Of a DNA stretch of 64,000 bases, positions 18,345 through 29,600 are shown piece after piece. The stretch is from Janthinobacterium sp. TB1-E2 (GTDB taxonomy: Bacteria > Pseudomonadota > Gammaproteobacteria > Burkholderiales > Burkholderiaceae_D), in assembly GCF_036885605.1 (NCBI RefSeq), contig NZ_CP142523.1, positions 1,488,001 to 1,552,000 of the forward strand, written 5' to 3'. Every line of letters begins with the position of its first letter. Position 1 is the first letter of the stretch. The position numbers were made by a program, and so were the translations under genes. The notes beneath the pieces were generated by a model. The model did no database searches. It was not told where the DNA came from and worked only from the letters and a program-made list of their open reading frames with translations.

Positions 18345-18421
18345 TGTGACTCCGCCTTCGCCGGCTGACCTTGGTCAGCTGGCGTAGACTGGGATGTACA
18401 GGCAAGTCTAGAAGTTTCTGG

Positions 18422-18455
18422 CGCCCCGCAAGCTGCAAAGCTTGCGGGGCGTTTT
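18422..18455 (+). terminator. Intrinsic terminator after the Oar-like receptor
   Basis: CGCCCCGCAAGC (18422-18433) pairs perfectly with GCTTGCGGGGCG (18440-18451) and is followed by TTTT. It lies between convergent genes. Confidence 0.9.
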
Positions 18456-18471
18456 CTTGGGTGGCACAGTT

Positions 18472-19197
18472 TTACATGCCGCCCCACAAGGCACTCAGCA
18501 TCGCCAGCGCCGTCAGTCCCGCCGTTTCCGTGCGCAGGATGCGCGGCCCCATAGTCAAGCCGATGGCGCCGGCGGCCAGGGCCGCCTTTTCTTCCGCTTC
18601 CGAAAATCCCCCTTCCGGCCCCACCATCACGGTGATCGCCTGCGGCGGCTGGTGACGCGCCCAGTCGGCCAGCGATTGCTGCGCGCGCGGCGTCAGGATG
18701 ATGCGTTTATGTAAATCTTGCTGGCTGCTCCAGCTATTGAAGTCTTGCAATGGCGCCAGCTGTGCCAGCCGGTTGCGTCCGCATTGTTCCGATGCGGATA
18801 CGATGATCGCTTGCCAATGCGCGAGTTTTTTCTCGGCCCGCTCGGCGGACAGGCGTACCACGCAGCGCTGCGCCGACAGCGGCACGATGCCGGCCGCGCC
18901 CAGTTCGATGGCTTTTTCGATGATCCAGTCCATTTTCGACGCTTCCGGCAGCGCCTGCGCCAGGGTCACGGCGTAAGGCAGTTCCGCCTCGCGCGCCACG
19001 TGCGCCTGGATTTGCGCCGTTACGCTGCGCTTGGCGACCGCCACCAGGCTCGCCTGCACTTCGCCGCCTTCGCCATTGAACAGGGTGATGACGTCGCCCT
19101 GCGCCAGGCGCACGACCTGGATATGGTGGGCGACAGCCTCCGGCAGGGAAACGGTGGTGCCGGCGACGAGCGGCTGGGGGCAGAAAAAACGCGGCAT
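18472..19197 (-). CDS. rsmE: 16S rRNA (uracil-1498-N3)-methyltransferase
   Basis: The ATG at 19197 is chosen because GAGG lies 6 bases upstream; a TTG four codons earlier is less likely. The resulting protein has 241 residues, the usual size. The N-terminal PUA-like part contains HHIQVVRLAQGDVITLFNG. The SPOUT methyltransferase part contains LPEASKMDWIIEKAIELGA, VSASEQCGRN, VGPEGGFSEAE and LGPRILRTETA-like MGPRILRTETAGL, which make the knotted SAM site. It methylates U1498 of 16S rRNA. It is divergent from tkt. Confidence 0.95.
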   Translation of the reverse strand: MPRFFCPQPLVAGTTVSLPEAVAHHIQVVRLAQGDVITLFNGEGGEVQASLVAVAKRSVTAQIQAHVAREAELPYAVTLAQALPEASKMDWIIEKAIELGAAGIVPLSAQRCVVRLSAERAEKKLAHWQAIIVSASEQCGRNRLAQLAPLQDFNSWSSQQDLHKRIILTPRAQQSLADWARHQPPQAITVMVGPEGGFSEAEEKAALAAGAIGLTMGPRILRTETAGLTALAMLSALWGGM

Positions 19198-19393
19198 GCA
19201 AATCCTCAACGGGGGTATATGTGGGGTGGAAAGACGTCAAAGTATAGCCATTTGGCTGGCCAGTACGCCGCAATTCTAATTTGCGGCCCCCCAGTCTGGT
19301 AAAATAGTTGACTACATAAAGCAGCCGGCCTGGGTTCTTTCTTGTCCGTGCTGTTGCAAACGAATCCCAAACTCGCGACTGACCCACACCATC

Positions 19394-21391
19394 ATGACAA
19401 CTACGCTCCCGACTACCAAAATGGCCAATGCGATCCGCGCACTGGCAATGGACGCTGTACAAAAGGCCAACTCCGGCCATCCAGGCATGCCGATGGGCAT
19501 GGCCGAGATCGCAGTTGCCCTGTGGAGTGGTCACTATCGCCACAATCCCGCGAACCCGAAATGGCAGAACCGCGACCGTTTCCTGTTGTCGAACGGTCAC
19601 GGCTCCATGCTGCACTACGCGCTGCTGCACCTGACGGGCTACGAGCTGTCGATGGATGACATCAAGGCCTTCCGCCAGATGCATTCGAAAACTCCGGGCC
19701 ACCCGGAAGTCGATATCACGCCAGGCGTGGAAACGACCACCGGCCCGCTGGGCCAGGGCATTGCCAACGCCGTCGGCATGGCGCTGTCGGAACAATTGCT
19801 GGCTGCTGAATTCAACAAGCCCGGCCACGACATCGTCAACCACTACACCTACGCCTTCGTCGGCGATGGTTGCCTGATGGAAGGCATTTCGCACGAAGTG
19901 TGCGCGCTGGCCGGCACCCTGGGTCTGAACAAGCTGATCGCCCTGTACGACGACAACGGCATTTCCATCGACGGCAAAGTGGAAGGCTGGTTCACGGACG
20001 ACACCCCGGCGCGCTTCGAAGCGTATGGCTGGAACGTCATCCGCGCCGTCGACGGCCACGATGTTGCCGCCGTGGCTGCCGCCATCGCCGCCGCCAAGAC
20101 CGCATCGAAGCCAACCCTGATTTGCTGCAAGACCATCATCGGCAAGGGTTCGCCGAACCTGCAAGGCGGCGACAAGGTCCACGGCGCCGCGCTGGGCGAC
20201 AAGGAAATCGCCGCCGTGCGCGAATACATCGGCTGGGATGCCGCTCCGTTCGAGATGCCGGCCGACGTGTACGCGGCCTGGGATGCCAAGGAACAGGGCG
20301 CCCTGCTGGAAGCGGACTGGAACGAGCGCTTTGCCGCCTACAGCCGCGAATTCCCGCAGCAAGCCGCTGAACTGACCCGCCGCATGCAAGGCGAGTTGCC
20401 ACAGGCATTTGAAACGGCCCTGTCGGCTGCCATCGCTTCCTGCGTGGAAAAGAAAGAAAACATCGCCACCCGCAAGGCCAGCCAGAACGCCATCCAGGCG
20501 CTGGCTTCGTCCCTGCCGGAATTCCTCGGCGGCTCGGCCGACCTGACCGGTTCGAACCTGACCAACTGGAAAGAGTGCGTGGCCGTGCGTTCGGGCCAGC
20601 CTGGCAACCACATCAACTACGGCGTGCGCGAATTCGGCATGAGCGCCATCATGAACGGCATCACCTTGCACGGCGGCTACATCCCGTTCGGCGCCACGTT
20701 CCTGACGTTCTCCGACTACAGCCGCAATGCCCTGCGCATGGCCGCCCTGATGAAGCTGCGTTCGATCTTCGTGTTCACCCACGATTCGATCGGCCTGGGC
20801 GAAGACGGCCCGACGCACCAATCGGTCGAGCACGTCTCGTCGATGCGCTTGATCCCGAACCTGGACAACTGGCGTCCATGCGACACCGTCGAGTCAGCTG
20901 CTGCCTGGGGCGCCGCCGTGCGCCGCAAGGATGGCCCGTCGACCCTGATCTTCTCGCGCCAGAACCTGCCATATCAAGAACGTAGCGCCGAACAGATCGA
21001 GAACATCTACCGCGGTGGCTATGTGCTGAACGACGTGGCCGACGCCAAGGCGATCCTGATCGCCACCGGTTCCGAAGTGGAACTGGCCGTCGCCGCCGCC
21101 AGCGCGCTGGCTGCCGAAGGCATCGCCGTACGCGTGGTGTCGATGCCGTCGACCGACGTGTACGACCGCCAGGACGCCGCCTACAAGGCCAGCGTGCTGA
21201 CGAAAGGCGTGCCGCGCGTGGCCATCGAAGCGGGCGTGACCAGCTTCTGGTACAAATACGTGGGCCTGGAAGGCGCCGTGGTCGGTATCGACACGTTTGG
21301 CGAATCGGCGCCTGCCGGCGTGCTGTTCAAGCACTTCGGCTTCACGGTCGAGAACGTCGTCGCCAAGGTGAAAGCCGTTATCGCTGGCTAA
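19394..21391 (+). CDS. tkt: Transketolase
   Basis: A 665-residue thiamine-diphosphate enzyme of the pentose phosphate and Calvin-type sugar rearrangements, moving two-carbon units between sugar phosphates. Visible are [20 protein letters not shown], the HGSMLHY segment, the ThDP motif GDGCLMEG with ...DDNGISIDG, the pyrimidine domain motif [14 protein letters not shown], and [13 protein letters not shown]. The start is the ATG of the first conserved block; no strong ribosome site is seen. It is followed after 77 bases by gapA in the same direction, a pairing common in betaproteobacteria. Confidence 0.97.
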   Translation: MTTTLPTTKMANAIRALAMDAVQKANSGHPGMPMGMAEIAVALWSGHYRHNPANPKWQNRDRFLLSNGHGSMLHYALLHLTGYELSMDDIKAFRQMHSKTPGHPEVDITPGVETTTGPLGQGIANAVGMALSEQLLAAEFNKPGHDIVNHYTYAFVGDGCLMEGISHEVCALAGTLGLNKLIALYDDNGISIDGKVEGWFTDDTPARFEAYGWNVIRAVDGHDVAAVAAAIAAAKTASKPTLICCKTIIGKGSPNLQGGDKVHGAALGDKEIAAVREYIGWDAAPFEMPADVYAAWDAKEQGALLEADWNERFAAYSREFPQQAAELTRRMQGELPQAFETALSAAIASCVEKKENIATRKASQNAIQALASSLPEFLGGSADLTGSNLTNWKECVAVRSGQPGNHINYGVREFGMSAIMNGITLHGGYIPFGATFLTFSDYSRNALRMAALMKLRSIFVFTHDSIGLGEDGPTHQSVEHVSSMRLIPNLDNWRPCDTVESAAAWGAAVRRKDGPSTLIFSRQNLPYQERSAEQIENIYRGGYVLNDVADAKAILIATGSEVELAVAAASALAAEGIAVRVVSMPSTDVYDRQDAAYKASVLTKGVPRVAIEAGVTSFWYKYVGLEGAVVGIDTFGESAPAGVLFKHFGFTVENVVAKVKAVIAG

Positions 21392-21468
21392 TATTGATTT
21401 TGAGCAGACCCTTGCCATTGCTGGCCGGGGTGCTGTGCTGATACCTTTTTTTTAATCAGGAGCAGAGT

Positions 21469-22479
21469 ATGACGATCAAAGTTGCAATCAATGGCTACGG
21501 CCGCATCGGCCGTAATGTGTTGCGCGCTTTCTACGAAGGCGGCAAGAAACAGGATATCCAGATCGTTGCCATCAACGACCTGGGCGATGCCAAATCGAAC
21601 GCCCACCTGACCCGCTACGACACCGCGCACGGCAAGTTCCCGGGCACGGTCACCGTCGAAGGCGACAACATGATCGTCAATGGCGATCCGATCCGCGTAT
21701 TCGCACAGCGCAATCCTGCTGAAATCCCATGGGGCGAGCTGGGCGTGGACGTCGTGCTGGAGTGCACGGGCTTCTTCACCACCAAAGAGAAAGCTTCGGC
21801 TCACTTGAAGGGCGGCGCGAAAAAAGTTATCATTTCGGCACCCGGCGGCAAGGACGTCGATGCGACCGTCGTGTTCGGCGTGAACCACTCGGTACTGAAA
21901 TCGACCGACACCGTCATCTCGAACGCTTCGTGCACCACCAACTGCCTGGCACCGCTGGTCAAGCCGCTGAACGACGCCATCGGCATCGAAACGGGCCTGA
22001 TGACCACCGTGCACGCCTACACCAACGACCAGGTGCTGTCCGACGTGATGCATGAAGACCTGCGCCGCGCCCGTTCGGCCACCATGAGCATGATCCCGAC
22101 CAAGACGGGCGCCGCTGCCGCCGTGGGCCTGGTGCTGCCTGAGCTGAATGGCAAGCTGGACGGCTTCGCCATCCGCGTGCCGACCATCAACGTTTCGCTG
22201 GTCGACCTGTCGTTCATTGCCAAGCGCGACACCACCGTGGAAGAAGTCAACGCGCTGATGAAGTCCGCTTCGGAAGGCGCCCTGGAAGGCATCCTGACGT
22301 ACCAGACCGAACCGCTGGTCTCGATCGACTTCAACCACAACCCGGCTTCGTCGAACTTCGATTCGACCCTGACCAAAGTGTCGGGCCGTTTGGTGAAAGT
22401 ATCGTCGTGGTACGACAACGAGTGGGGTTTCTCGAACCGCATGCTCGACACCACCGTTGCACTGATGTCGGCGAAGTAA
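21469..22479 (+). CDS. gapA: Glyceraldehyde-3-phosphate dehydrogenase, type I
   Basis: A 336-residue enzyme converting glyceraldehyde-3-phosphate to 1,3-bisphosphoglycerate in glycolysis and gluconeogenesis. The NAD fold begins [18 protein letters not shown]. The catalytic block is [13 protein letters not shown], with Cys155 as the nucleophile, and the C-terminal part has [20 protein letters not shown] precedes the ATG. It follows tkt and ends in a strong terminator, so a tkt-gapA message is plausible. The absence of a second residue swap at the nicotinamide site cannot be judged for cofactor preference by eye. Confidence 0.97.
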   Translation: MTIKVAINGYGRIGRNVLRAFYEGGKKQDIQIVAINDLGDAKSNAHLTRYDTAHGKFPGTVTVEGDNMIVNGDPIRVFAQRNPAEIPWGELGVDVVLECTGFFTTKEKASAHLKGGAKKVIISAPGGKDVDATVVFGVNHSVLKSTDTVISNASCTTNCLAPLVKPLNDAIGIETGLMTTVHAYTNDQVLSDVMHEDLRRARSATMSMIPTKTGAAAAVGLVLPELNGKLDGFAIRVPTINVSLVDLSFIAKRDTTVEEVNALMKSASEGALEGILTYQTEPLVSIDFNHNPASSNFDSTLTKVSGRLVKVSSWYDNEWGFSNRMLDTTVALMSAK

Positions 22480-22496
22480 TTTTTTGACCGCATAAG

Positions 22497-22530
22497 AAAA
22501 AACGCCCAGTTTGAACTGGGCGTTTTTTTT
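22497..22530. terminator. Intrinsic terminator after gapA
   Basis: AAAAAACGCCCAGT pairs with ACTGGGCGTTTTTTTT around a small TGA-type loop. It can also serve the convergent small gene at 22556. Confidence 0.9.
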
Positions 22531-22555
22531 CGTCTGTCGCCTGCGCTTGTTCCGC

Positions 22556-22744
22556 TTATTCTTTGGGTTCGCACTGGCTGCGCCACTGTTCGCACGCTAC
22601 CTCGACACCCTGATAGCACATGTTGAGGATGTAATCGCAGTTTTCCGATGGAATCCATGCGCGCACGGCGGCCGCGCTGGAGAATGAGGCGGCGATGCCG
22701 ACAGCAGCGGCAAAGACAAACAGGGATTTTTTAATGGAAATCAT
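22556..22744 (-). CDS. Small Cys-rich secreted protein
   Basis: A 62-residue protein beginning MISIKKSLFVFAAAVGIAAS, a clear signal peptide with Ala-rich cleavage region around residues 24-28. The frame extends 21 codons further upstream (to 22807), but without signal-peptide logic, so 22744 is chosen. The mature ~35 residues contain four Cys (36, 43, 51, 58) at near-regular spacing C-x6-C-x7-C-x6-C, consistent with two disulfides in the periplasm. I do not recognise the family. It is the last gene after glnE and yoaK on this strand but 137 bases downstream. Confidence 0.6.
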   Translation of the reverse strand: MISIKKSLFVFAAAVGIAASFSSAAAVRAWIPSENCDYILNMCYQGVEVACEQWRSQCEPKE

Positions 22745-22881
22745 TTTTCTCGCTTTCACAATTGGACAACGGTAGGGTGTCAACTCAAAGGCCGCCAGGG
22801 CAGGCATGATGGGCTCGCCAAGCGCAGAAAAATATTAGCATTAAAATCAGACTGTTATTGCTTTAAAGAAAAATATTTTTA

Positions 22882-23658
22882 TTAACGTTGCGTGTGCAGG
22901 CGACGGCGGTAGAAGCGCCATAGAAGGCGCAAGTCGCGCAGCACGGGTACGCCCGACAGCAGGGTCAGCACGCCGGCGAGCAGGATGGTGGCGGCGGGAA
23001 AGCCGATGTGCTTGAAGGCCAGGGCGCCGCTGACGCCGCCGATGAAGAAGCAGGCGATCAGCAGGCTGTGCGTTCTGAGCTTGCCGCGGTTGACCTTGAC
23101 CATCCGGTCCGGCAGGTGGCGCCGGTTGTAATACGCCATCTTGCCCAGTTCGATGCCGATGTCGGTGGACAGGCCCGTCACGTGCGTGGTGCGGATGACG
23201 GCGCCAGAAATCTTGGTGATGATGGCGTTCTGTAAACCCATGACAAAGCACAGCAGCAAGATGGTGACGGGGCCCAGCACGTCGGGCATGGTGGCCAGGT
23301 AATTGCCCGTCAAGCCGAACAGCAGCAGTAATGCCGCTTCCAGCAGCAGGCTGGCGGCAAACTGGCTGTGCAGGCGCCGCCGCTTGCCCCAGTTCACCAT
23401 GATGGCCGTGACAGCCGCGCCGCTGACAAAGGCCAGCCACGCGCCCAGCGCGGCCAGGGCCACCGTGATATTGCCCAGCGCCAGGTCGTCCGCCATGCCG
23501 GAGACGATGCCCGTCATGTGCGAGGTATAGCCGCCGATGGCAAGAAAGCCGCCCGCGTTCACGGCGCCGGCCACCAGCGCCAGCACGCAGCCCAGCTGCA
23601 GATTGGCTTGCGTATCGCGCGCCGATCCGCTCAGGCGCGACAGGTAATGGAGCGGCAT
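22882..23658 (-). CDS. YoaK-family (DUF1275) membrane protein
   Basis: A 258-residue inner-membrane protein with about six hydrophobic segments. It starts with AGAVNAGGFLAIGGYTSHMTG, the usual DUF1275 opening, then MVNWGKRRRLHSQ and GLQNAIITKISGAVIRTTHVTG with TDIGIELG, both typical of the family. Function is unknown; some members have been discussed as small-molecule permeases but this is unproven. The gene begins 13 bases after the glnE stop codon, so it is probably cotranscribed with glnE. Confidence 0.85.
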   Translation of the reverse strand: MPLHYLSRLSGSARDTQANLQLGCVLALVAGAVNAGGFLAIGGYTSHMTGIVSGMADDLALGNITVALAALGAWLAFVSGAAVTAIMVNWGKRRRLHSQFAASLLLEAALLLLFGLTGNYLATMPDVLGPVTILLLCFVMGLQNAIITKISGAVIRTTHVTGLSTDIGIELGKMAYYNRRHLPDRMVKVNRGKLRTHSLLIACFFIGGVSGALAFKHIGFPAATILLAGVLTLLSGVPVLRDLRLLWRFYRRRLHTQR

Positions 23659-23671
23659 GCCCGGGCCAGCC

Positions 23672-26425
23672 TCAGGCGGTGGCGCCGAAGATGGCTTGCC
23701 ACAGGCGCATCACGTTGTCCGCATGCACGCGCACCCGTTCTGGTTCCACGCGGGCCAGGTCTTGCCCTTGCAGGCGCAGCTGGTGCTGGAGCTTGCGCAG
23801 CGCGCGGTAGGCGTCGGCGACCTGGGCGGCCAGCTGGGCGTCGATCAGGCCCAGTTCGCCACACAGGCGCAGCAGGGCGATATTGCCCGAGTTGGCCGTC
23901 AACTGCGGATACTGCGCCGCATGCTGGAGCACCAGGTATTGCACCATGAATTCAATGTCGATCATGCCGCCCGGATCCTGTTTCAAATCGAAGCTGCCGG
24001 GGCGGGGCGGATGCGCGTCGAGCATCTTCTTGCGCATGGCTACCACTTCGCCCTTGAGCGGGCCGTTTTCCGGGCGCTCCTTGCGCAAAATCGTGTCGCG
24101 GATGCGTTCGAAATGCTTGCCGATGGTGGCGTCGCCCGCGCAGAAGCGCGCGCGCGTGAGCGCCTGGTGCTCCCACACCCAGGCCGCGCTGCCCTGGTAG
24201 CGCTCGAAGGCCTGCACGCTGGAAACCAGCATGCCCGAGGCGCCGTCGGGGCGCAGGGCGATGTCGATGTCGAACAGGATGCCGGCCGACGTGTGCGAAG
24301 TCATCCAGGTAATGAAGCGCTGCGCCAGCTTGGCGTACAGGCCGGGCGCTTCCTGGTCGTCGTCGTCGAACAGGAAAATGACGTCGAGGTCCGAGACATA
24401 ACCGAGTTCCTTGCCGCCCAGCTTGCCGTACGCGATGACGGCGAATTTCGGCACCTCGCGGTGGCGCGTCGGTAACGTTTGCCAGACGGCTTGCACGGTG
24501 GCGGCGACGATGATGTCGGCCAGCTGCGACAGGTAGTCGGCCAGCTTTTCCACGCTGAGGTCGCCCGCCAGGTCTTGCGCAAGGCACTGGAACAGCTGCG
24601 CGTGGTGCATTTCGCGCAGGATATCCATCTGCCGCTCCGTGTCGCCGGGCGCATCGTCGAGCTGGCGCTGCAGGTCGAGCGCCAGGGCGGCCGGGTCGGG
24701 CACCGTGTTGCGGATGCGTTCGTCTAACAGTTCATCGAGCAGGATCGGGTGCTGCGTGAGGAAGGTGGCGGCCCAGCCGCTGGCGCACACCATGCGTACG
24801 ACGCGCTCGAGCGTATGCGGGTATTCCGTCAGCAGCGACAGATAGGCCGAACGGCGCGCGATGGCTTCCAGGAAATCGAGCAGACGGCCCAGGGTGGCCA
24901 GCTGGCTGGCATTGCCGTTGGACACGGAGCAATCGGTGATCAGGGGCAGGGCGGAATTGACGAGGGCTACGAGGCGCGTGCGGCTTGCCTCGGGCAACGA
25001 TTGCAAACGGGGCGCCTGCCACGTGGCCAGCAGGCGGCGCGCGCAGGCGGCCGGCTCATGGAAGCCGAGAGCGGCGAAGCGCGCTTCGATGGCTTCCTGC
25101 TGGTCCGAGGCGGCGCAGTCGTTCGACGTCTGCGGGTCGATGCCCGTGTCGGCCGGCGGCGTGCCGCTGCTCTTGTCGCTGAACATCTCGTCGAACTGGC
25201 CGGCAACAAACACGCGGTGCGCTTCCAGCTGGGCCAGCAAGGTGGCGGTGTCGGGCAAGCCCATCATCTGCGCCACGGTCAGGCGGTCGGCGTCGTTGGC
25301 GGGCAGGGTATGGGTTTGCGCATCGTCAAGATACTGCAGCCGGTGTTCGAGATTGCGCAGGAAGGTGTAGGAACCGAGCAGCTGTTCCACGATGGCCGGC
25401 TCCAATAAGCCCTTGTCCGCGACCGTGCGCAGGGTGGCGCGCGTGGAACGCTCGCGCAGCTCGGCGTCGCGCCCGCCCCGTATCAATTGGAATACCTGGG
25501 CCAGGAATTCGATTTCACGGATGCCACCGCGGCCCAGCTTGACGTTGTTGCTGCGGTCCGGATGCAGCCGCTCCTGGCGGTTGACCTCGGCGCGGATCTG
25601 GCCGTGCATGGTGCGGATGGCATCAATGACGCCGAAATCGAGGTAGCGGCGGAAGACGAACGGGCGCACGATGGCGTCAAGTGACGCGATATCTTCCGGC
25701 TTGCCCGTCACGACGCGCGCCTTGACCCAGGCATAGCGCTCCCATTCGCGGCCCTGCACGATCAGGTATTGCTCCACCATGCCCAGGCTGGCGGCCAGCG
25801 GGCCCGAGTTCCCGTTCGGACGCAGTGCCATATCTACGCGGAAAGTAAAACCGTCTTGCGTAATTTCAGCCAGGGCGGCGATCAGTTTCTTGCCCATGCG
25901 AATGAAAAACTCGTGGTTGGACAGGCTGCGCTGGCCCGGTACGGTGACTTGCGTGTCGCCATCTTCCGGATAGACAAAGATCAGGTCGATATCGGACGAG
26001 ACATTGAGCTCGCCGCCGCCCTGCTTGCCCATCGCCAGCACCATCAAGGCCTGTTCCTCGCCCGATTCCTCGCCGACAGGCATGCCGTGCAGGGCCACCA
26101 TCTCGGCCATGATGGCGTCCACGTGCGTGCGGATGGCGAAATCGGCAAAGCCCGTCATGGCCGTGACGACTTCATTCAAGTCGGCCTGGCCTTCCAGATC
26201 GCGTGCGATCAGGCCGCAAACGAGCAGGTTGCGCAGGCGGCGCATGGCCCGCTCGGGCGGCAGCGGCGGGGTGGCGGTGTTCGCCTGGGCGGCCAGCTCG
26301 GCGGCAAAATCGAGCCCGTCCAGCGGCGCGCGCACCAGTTGGGCTACCTGCGCGGCGCGCTCGGGGGCGGCGTCCAGCCAGCGCTGGTAGAAACGGGAGG
26401 CGGAAATCAAAGGCTGTGTGCTCAT
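23672..26425 (-). CDS. glnE: Glutamine synthetase adenylyltransferase/adenylyl-removase
   Basis: A 917-residue bifunctional enzyme that switches glutamine synthetase off by adenylylating it and on again by phosphorolysis, under PII control. Two nucleotidyltransferase domains are visible: the N-terminal one has GGGELNVSSDIDLIFVYPED near residue 130-150 and the C-terminal one has GKLGGKELGYVSDLDVIFLF near residue 670. Both carry the catalytic DxD pair. The GRGGIREIEFLAQ and GGMIDIEFMVQYLVLQ blocks match the linked helical regions. Together with glnA, ntrB and ntrC in the same window this completes much of the nitrogen-sensing output. Confidence 0.97.
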   Translation of the reverse strand: MSTQPLISASRFYQRWLDAAPERAAQVAQLVRAPLDGLDFAAELAAQANTATPPLPPERAMRRLRNLLVCGLIARDLEGQADLNEVVTAMTGFADFAIRTHVDAIMAEMVALHGMPVGEESGEEQALMVLAMGKQGGGELNVSSDIDLIFVYPEDGDTQVTVPGQRSLSNHEFFIRMGKKLIAALAEITQDGFTFRVDMALRPNGNSGPLAASLGMVEQYLIVQGREWERYAWVKARVVTGKPEDIASLDAIVRPFVFRRYLDFGVIDAIRTMHGQIRAEVNRQERLHPDRSNNVKLGRGGIREIEFLAQVFQLIRGGRDAELRERSTRATLRTVADKGLLEPAIVEQLLGSYTFLRNLEHRLQYLDDAQTHTLPANDADRLTVAQMMGLPDTATLLAQLEAHRVFVAGQFDEMFSDKSSGTPPADTGIDPQTSNDCAASDQQEAIEARFAALGFHEPAACARRLLATWQAPRLQSLPEASRTRLVALVNSALPLITDCSVSNGNASQLATLGRLLDFLEAIARRSAYLSLLTEYPHTLERVVRMVCASGWAATFLTQHPILLDELLDERIRNTVPDPAALALDLQRQLDDAPGDTERQMDILREMHHAQLFQCLAQDLAGDLSVEKLADYLSQLADIIVAATVQAVWQTLPTRHREVPKFAVIAYGKLGGKELGYVSDLDVIFLFDDDDQEAPGLYAKLAQRFITWMTSHTSAGILFDIDIALRPDGASGMLVSSVQAFERYQGSAAWVWEHQALTRARFCAGDATIGKHFERIRDTILRKERPENGPLKGEVVAMRKKMLDAHPPRPGSFDLKQDPGGMIDIEFMVQYLVLQHAAQYPQLTANSGNIALLRLCGELGLIDAQLAAQVADAYRALRKLQHQLRLQGQDLARVEPERVRVHADNVMRLWQAIFGATA

Positions 26426-26658
26426 GGTATCGGTAAGTGTCTCGTGGATGCGGCGTGCATGTTCTTGTTTAACTTGGCTGCGAACGGCGGGGGATGCGGT
26501 AAAATTATGCCGCTGGCCTCACGGCCGGCATTGCGTGCTCTTCCGGACGATGGTAAGGGAGGCTTTGCTCAGACGCAAGCGCAAGGATGCAGGCGCGCAC
26601 CACGAATGCAGACGATTTTTGCCATTATTTGACGCCGGGCCAGTTTATTAGCTTATTG

Positions 26659-29600
26659 ATGCAAAAACCGCCAGAAGCAAGCGTGACAGAACATGTGCCA
26701 TTGGCTCTGCGCTGGCAGCGGCTGCGTGCCGCCTATCGCATGGCCAACCTGGCCACCCACCATGTGTTGGGTTTTACCATCAAATTGGTGCTGCTCGCGT
26801 ATTTCGCCTTCGCCGTGCTGTTTTTATTCCTGCGCTACGCGATTCTGCCGAATATCGATTATTACAAAGGCGATATCGAGCGGGCGGCCAGCCGTGCGCT
26901 GGGCAACCCTGTCAGCATTGCGCGTATTTATGCCTCCTGGCATGGCGTTCGCCCCAATCTCTTCCTCGGCGACGTGACCCTGCGTGACCAGGCGGGCCGC
27001 CAGGCGCTGAGCTTGCCGAGCATATCGGCCACCGTGTCGTGGTGGAGCGTGCTGGGTTCAGTGCGCTTTACTACCCTGGAAATCACGCGGCCGGACCTGG
27101 ACGTGCGGCGCAGCAAGGATGGCAAGCTGTACGTGGCCGGGGTGTTGATCGACAGTACGCAAGGCAGCGATGGCAAGGGCGCCGACTGGCTGCTGTCGCA
27201 ACATGACATCATCATTCGCGATGGCAAGGTGCGCTGGACGGACGAGGCGCGTGGGACACCCGAGCTGGCCTTATCCCAGGTCAATCTGCTGCTGCGCAAC
27301 CGCTGGCGCAGCCACCGGCTGGGCTTGCAGGCCACGCCACCCGCCAGTCTGGCCGCGCCCATCGATGTGCGCGCTCACTTCACGCATCCGCCTTTCAGCA
27401 CGCGCATCTCCGATGTGTCGATGTGGAAGGGCGAGCTGTACGCCGACCTGAAAAACGCCGACCTGGCCGCCTGGCGCCGCTACCTCGATTACCCGTTCGA
27501 ACTGAGCCAGGGCAAGGGCGCCCTGCGCGCCTGGCTGAGCCTGGATCACGCGCGCCTGGCCGGTTTCACGGCGGACGTGGGGTTGACGGATGTGACGGCG
27601 CAGTTGGGCGAGCATATCGCGCCGCTCGATCTGCTGTCGGTCAGCGGACGCATTTCGGCAAAAGAAGAGCTGTCGGCGCAGACACCCGACGGCAAACCGA
27701 CGTTTGGCGCGAATGGGCACCAGGTGGAGTTGACGAATTTCGCGGTGGAAACCCGAGACGGCCTCAGCCTGCCGCCTACGACTTTGTCCGAGCGTTTCAT
27801 TGCTGCCACCAAGCGCAAGCCGGCGCGCACGGAAATCACGGCCAAATCGCTCGATTTGCAAACCCTGGCCGCATTGGCCGACAAGCTGCCGCTGGGCGAA
27901 CAGCAGCGCCAGCGTCTCGACGCCCTGGCGCCGCGCGGGCGTTTGCAGGATTTTGCCGCGCAATGGGAAGGCGAAATGGCGACACCGGTCAGCTACCGTT
28001 TGCGCGGCAAGTTCATCGATCTGGGCCTGAACGCGCAGCCGGTGCGCCTGGCCGTGGCGAAGACGGCGACCGGCCCCGCGCAGGCAGCCGCACCGGCTAT
28101 CCCCGGTTTCGAACATTTGACTGGCAGTATCGACGCCAGCGACAAGGGCGGCAAGGTCGATATCGATGCACGAGGATTGGTATTGCAACTGGCCTCCTAT
28201 TTGAGTGAGCCGGCCTTGCCATTCGAACAGTTCGAAATGGAGGCGCGCTGGGCTTTCCAAGCAGACAATATGCTACAAGTCGACCTGGACAGGCTTGATT
28301 TTAATCAAGAAGGCATGCGAGTCGCCCTGCATGGTTCGCAGCGTTTGCCTCTCGATGGCAAGAACCTGGGCCAGGTCGACTTGACGGGCACGATCGATAA
28401 TTTCCAGATCAACACCATCGGCCGCTATCTGCCGCTGCAAACGCCCGAGCACCTGCGCCACTGGCTGACGGGCGCGCTGGAAAGCGGCGTGGCGCGCGAT
28501 GTCAGCCTGCGCCTGCGCGGCGAACTCGAACATTTCCCGTTCAAGGCCGACACGCCTGCCCAGCGCAACCGTGGCGACTTCCGTATCGCCGGCAAGATCG
28601 AGAACGGCACCTTGAATTATGCGCCCGGCGAATTTGCGGAAAGCGGTCCGCTGGCGGGCAAGGCGCCCCTGTGGCCGCAGGCGGAAAAGATCAAGGGCAG
28701 TTTTGTGTTCGAGCGCGCGCGCATGGAAATTCGCGGCGACACGGCCACCACGGGCGGCGTGGCATTGACGAATGTCAAAGCCGTGATCCCCGACCTGACC
28801 GTGTTCGACACCTTGCTCGATATCGACGGCAATGCGGCCGGCCCGATGCAGGAATTTCTCAAGTACGTGACGGCCAGCCCCGTGCTGGGCTGGATCGAGC
28901 ATTTCACGGATGAAACGGCGGCGACGGGCAACGCCAAGTTGGCCCTCAAATTGCACTTGCCGATCGAGCGCATGCTCGAGTCGACCGTGCAAGGCAGCTT
29001 GCAGCTGGCGGGCAACGATGTGGTGCTGTTCCACGACATGCCGCCCGTGCTGGGCACGCAGGGCAAGATCGAGTTCAACGAAAAAGGCGTCAACCTGAAT
29101 GGTTTGAATGGCAGCCTGCTGGGCGGGCCGCTGGCCATCTCGGGCGGCACGCAGCCGGACAGCTCCATCCAGGTGAAAATTGCCGGCAACATGACCATCG
29201 ACGGCTTGCGCAAGACCTATCCGGCGCCTGTGCTGCAGCGCCTGGCGAAACATTTGAATGGCGGCGCCCGTTACAGCGGCTTGATCACGGCGCGCGACCA
29301 CCAGGTGGTGGTCAATGTCGAGTCGCCGCTGACGGGCCTGGGCCTGGATTTTCCCGCTCCCCTGAAAAAGCCGGCCGGCGACAGCCTGCCCGTGAAATTC
29401 ACCCTGACGGGCAATGCGGCCAATGGCGCCGGTTTGCGCACGGACGATATCCGCATCGCGCTGGGCTCCGGCATCGCTGCCCGCTACCAGCGCCAGAAGC
29501 AGGGCAAGGATGCCTGGCGCCTGCTGCGCGGCGGTATCGGCGTGAACGTGCCGGCGCCGGAACCGGAGAGCGGCATGATGCTCAACGTCAACATGAAAAC

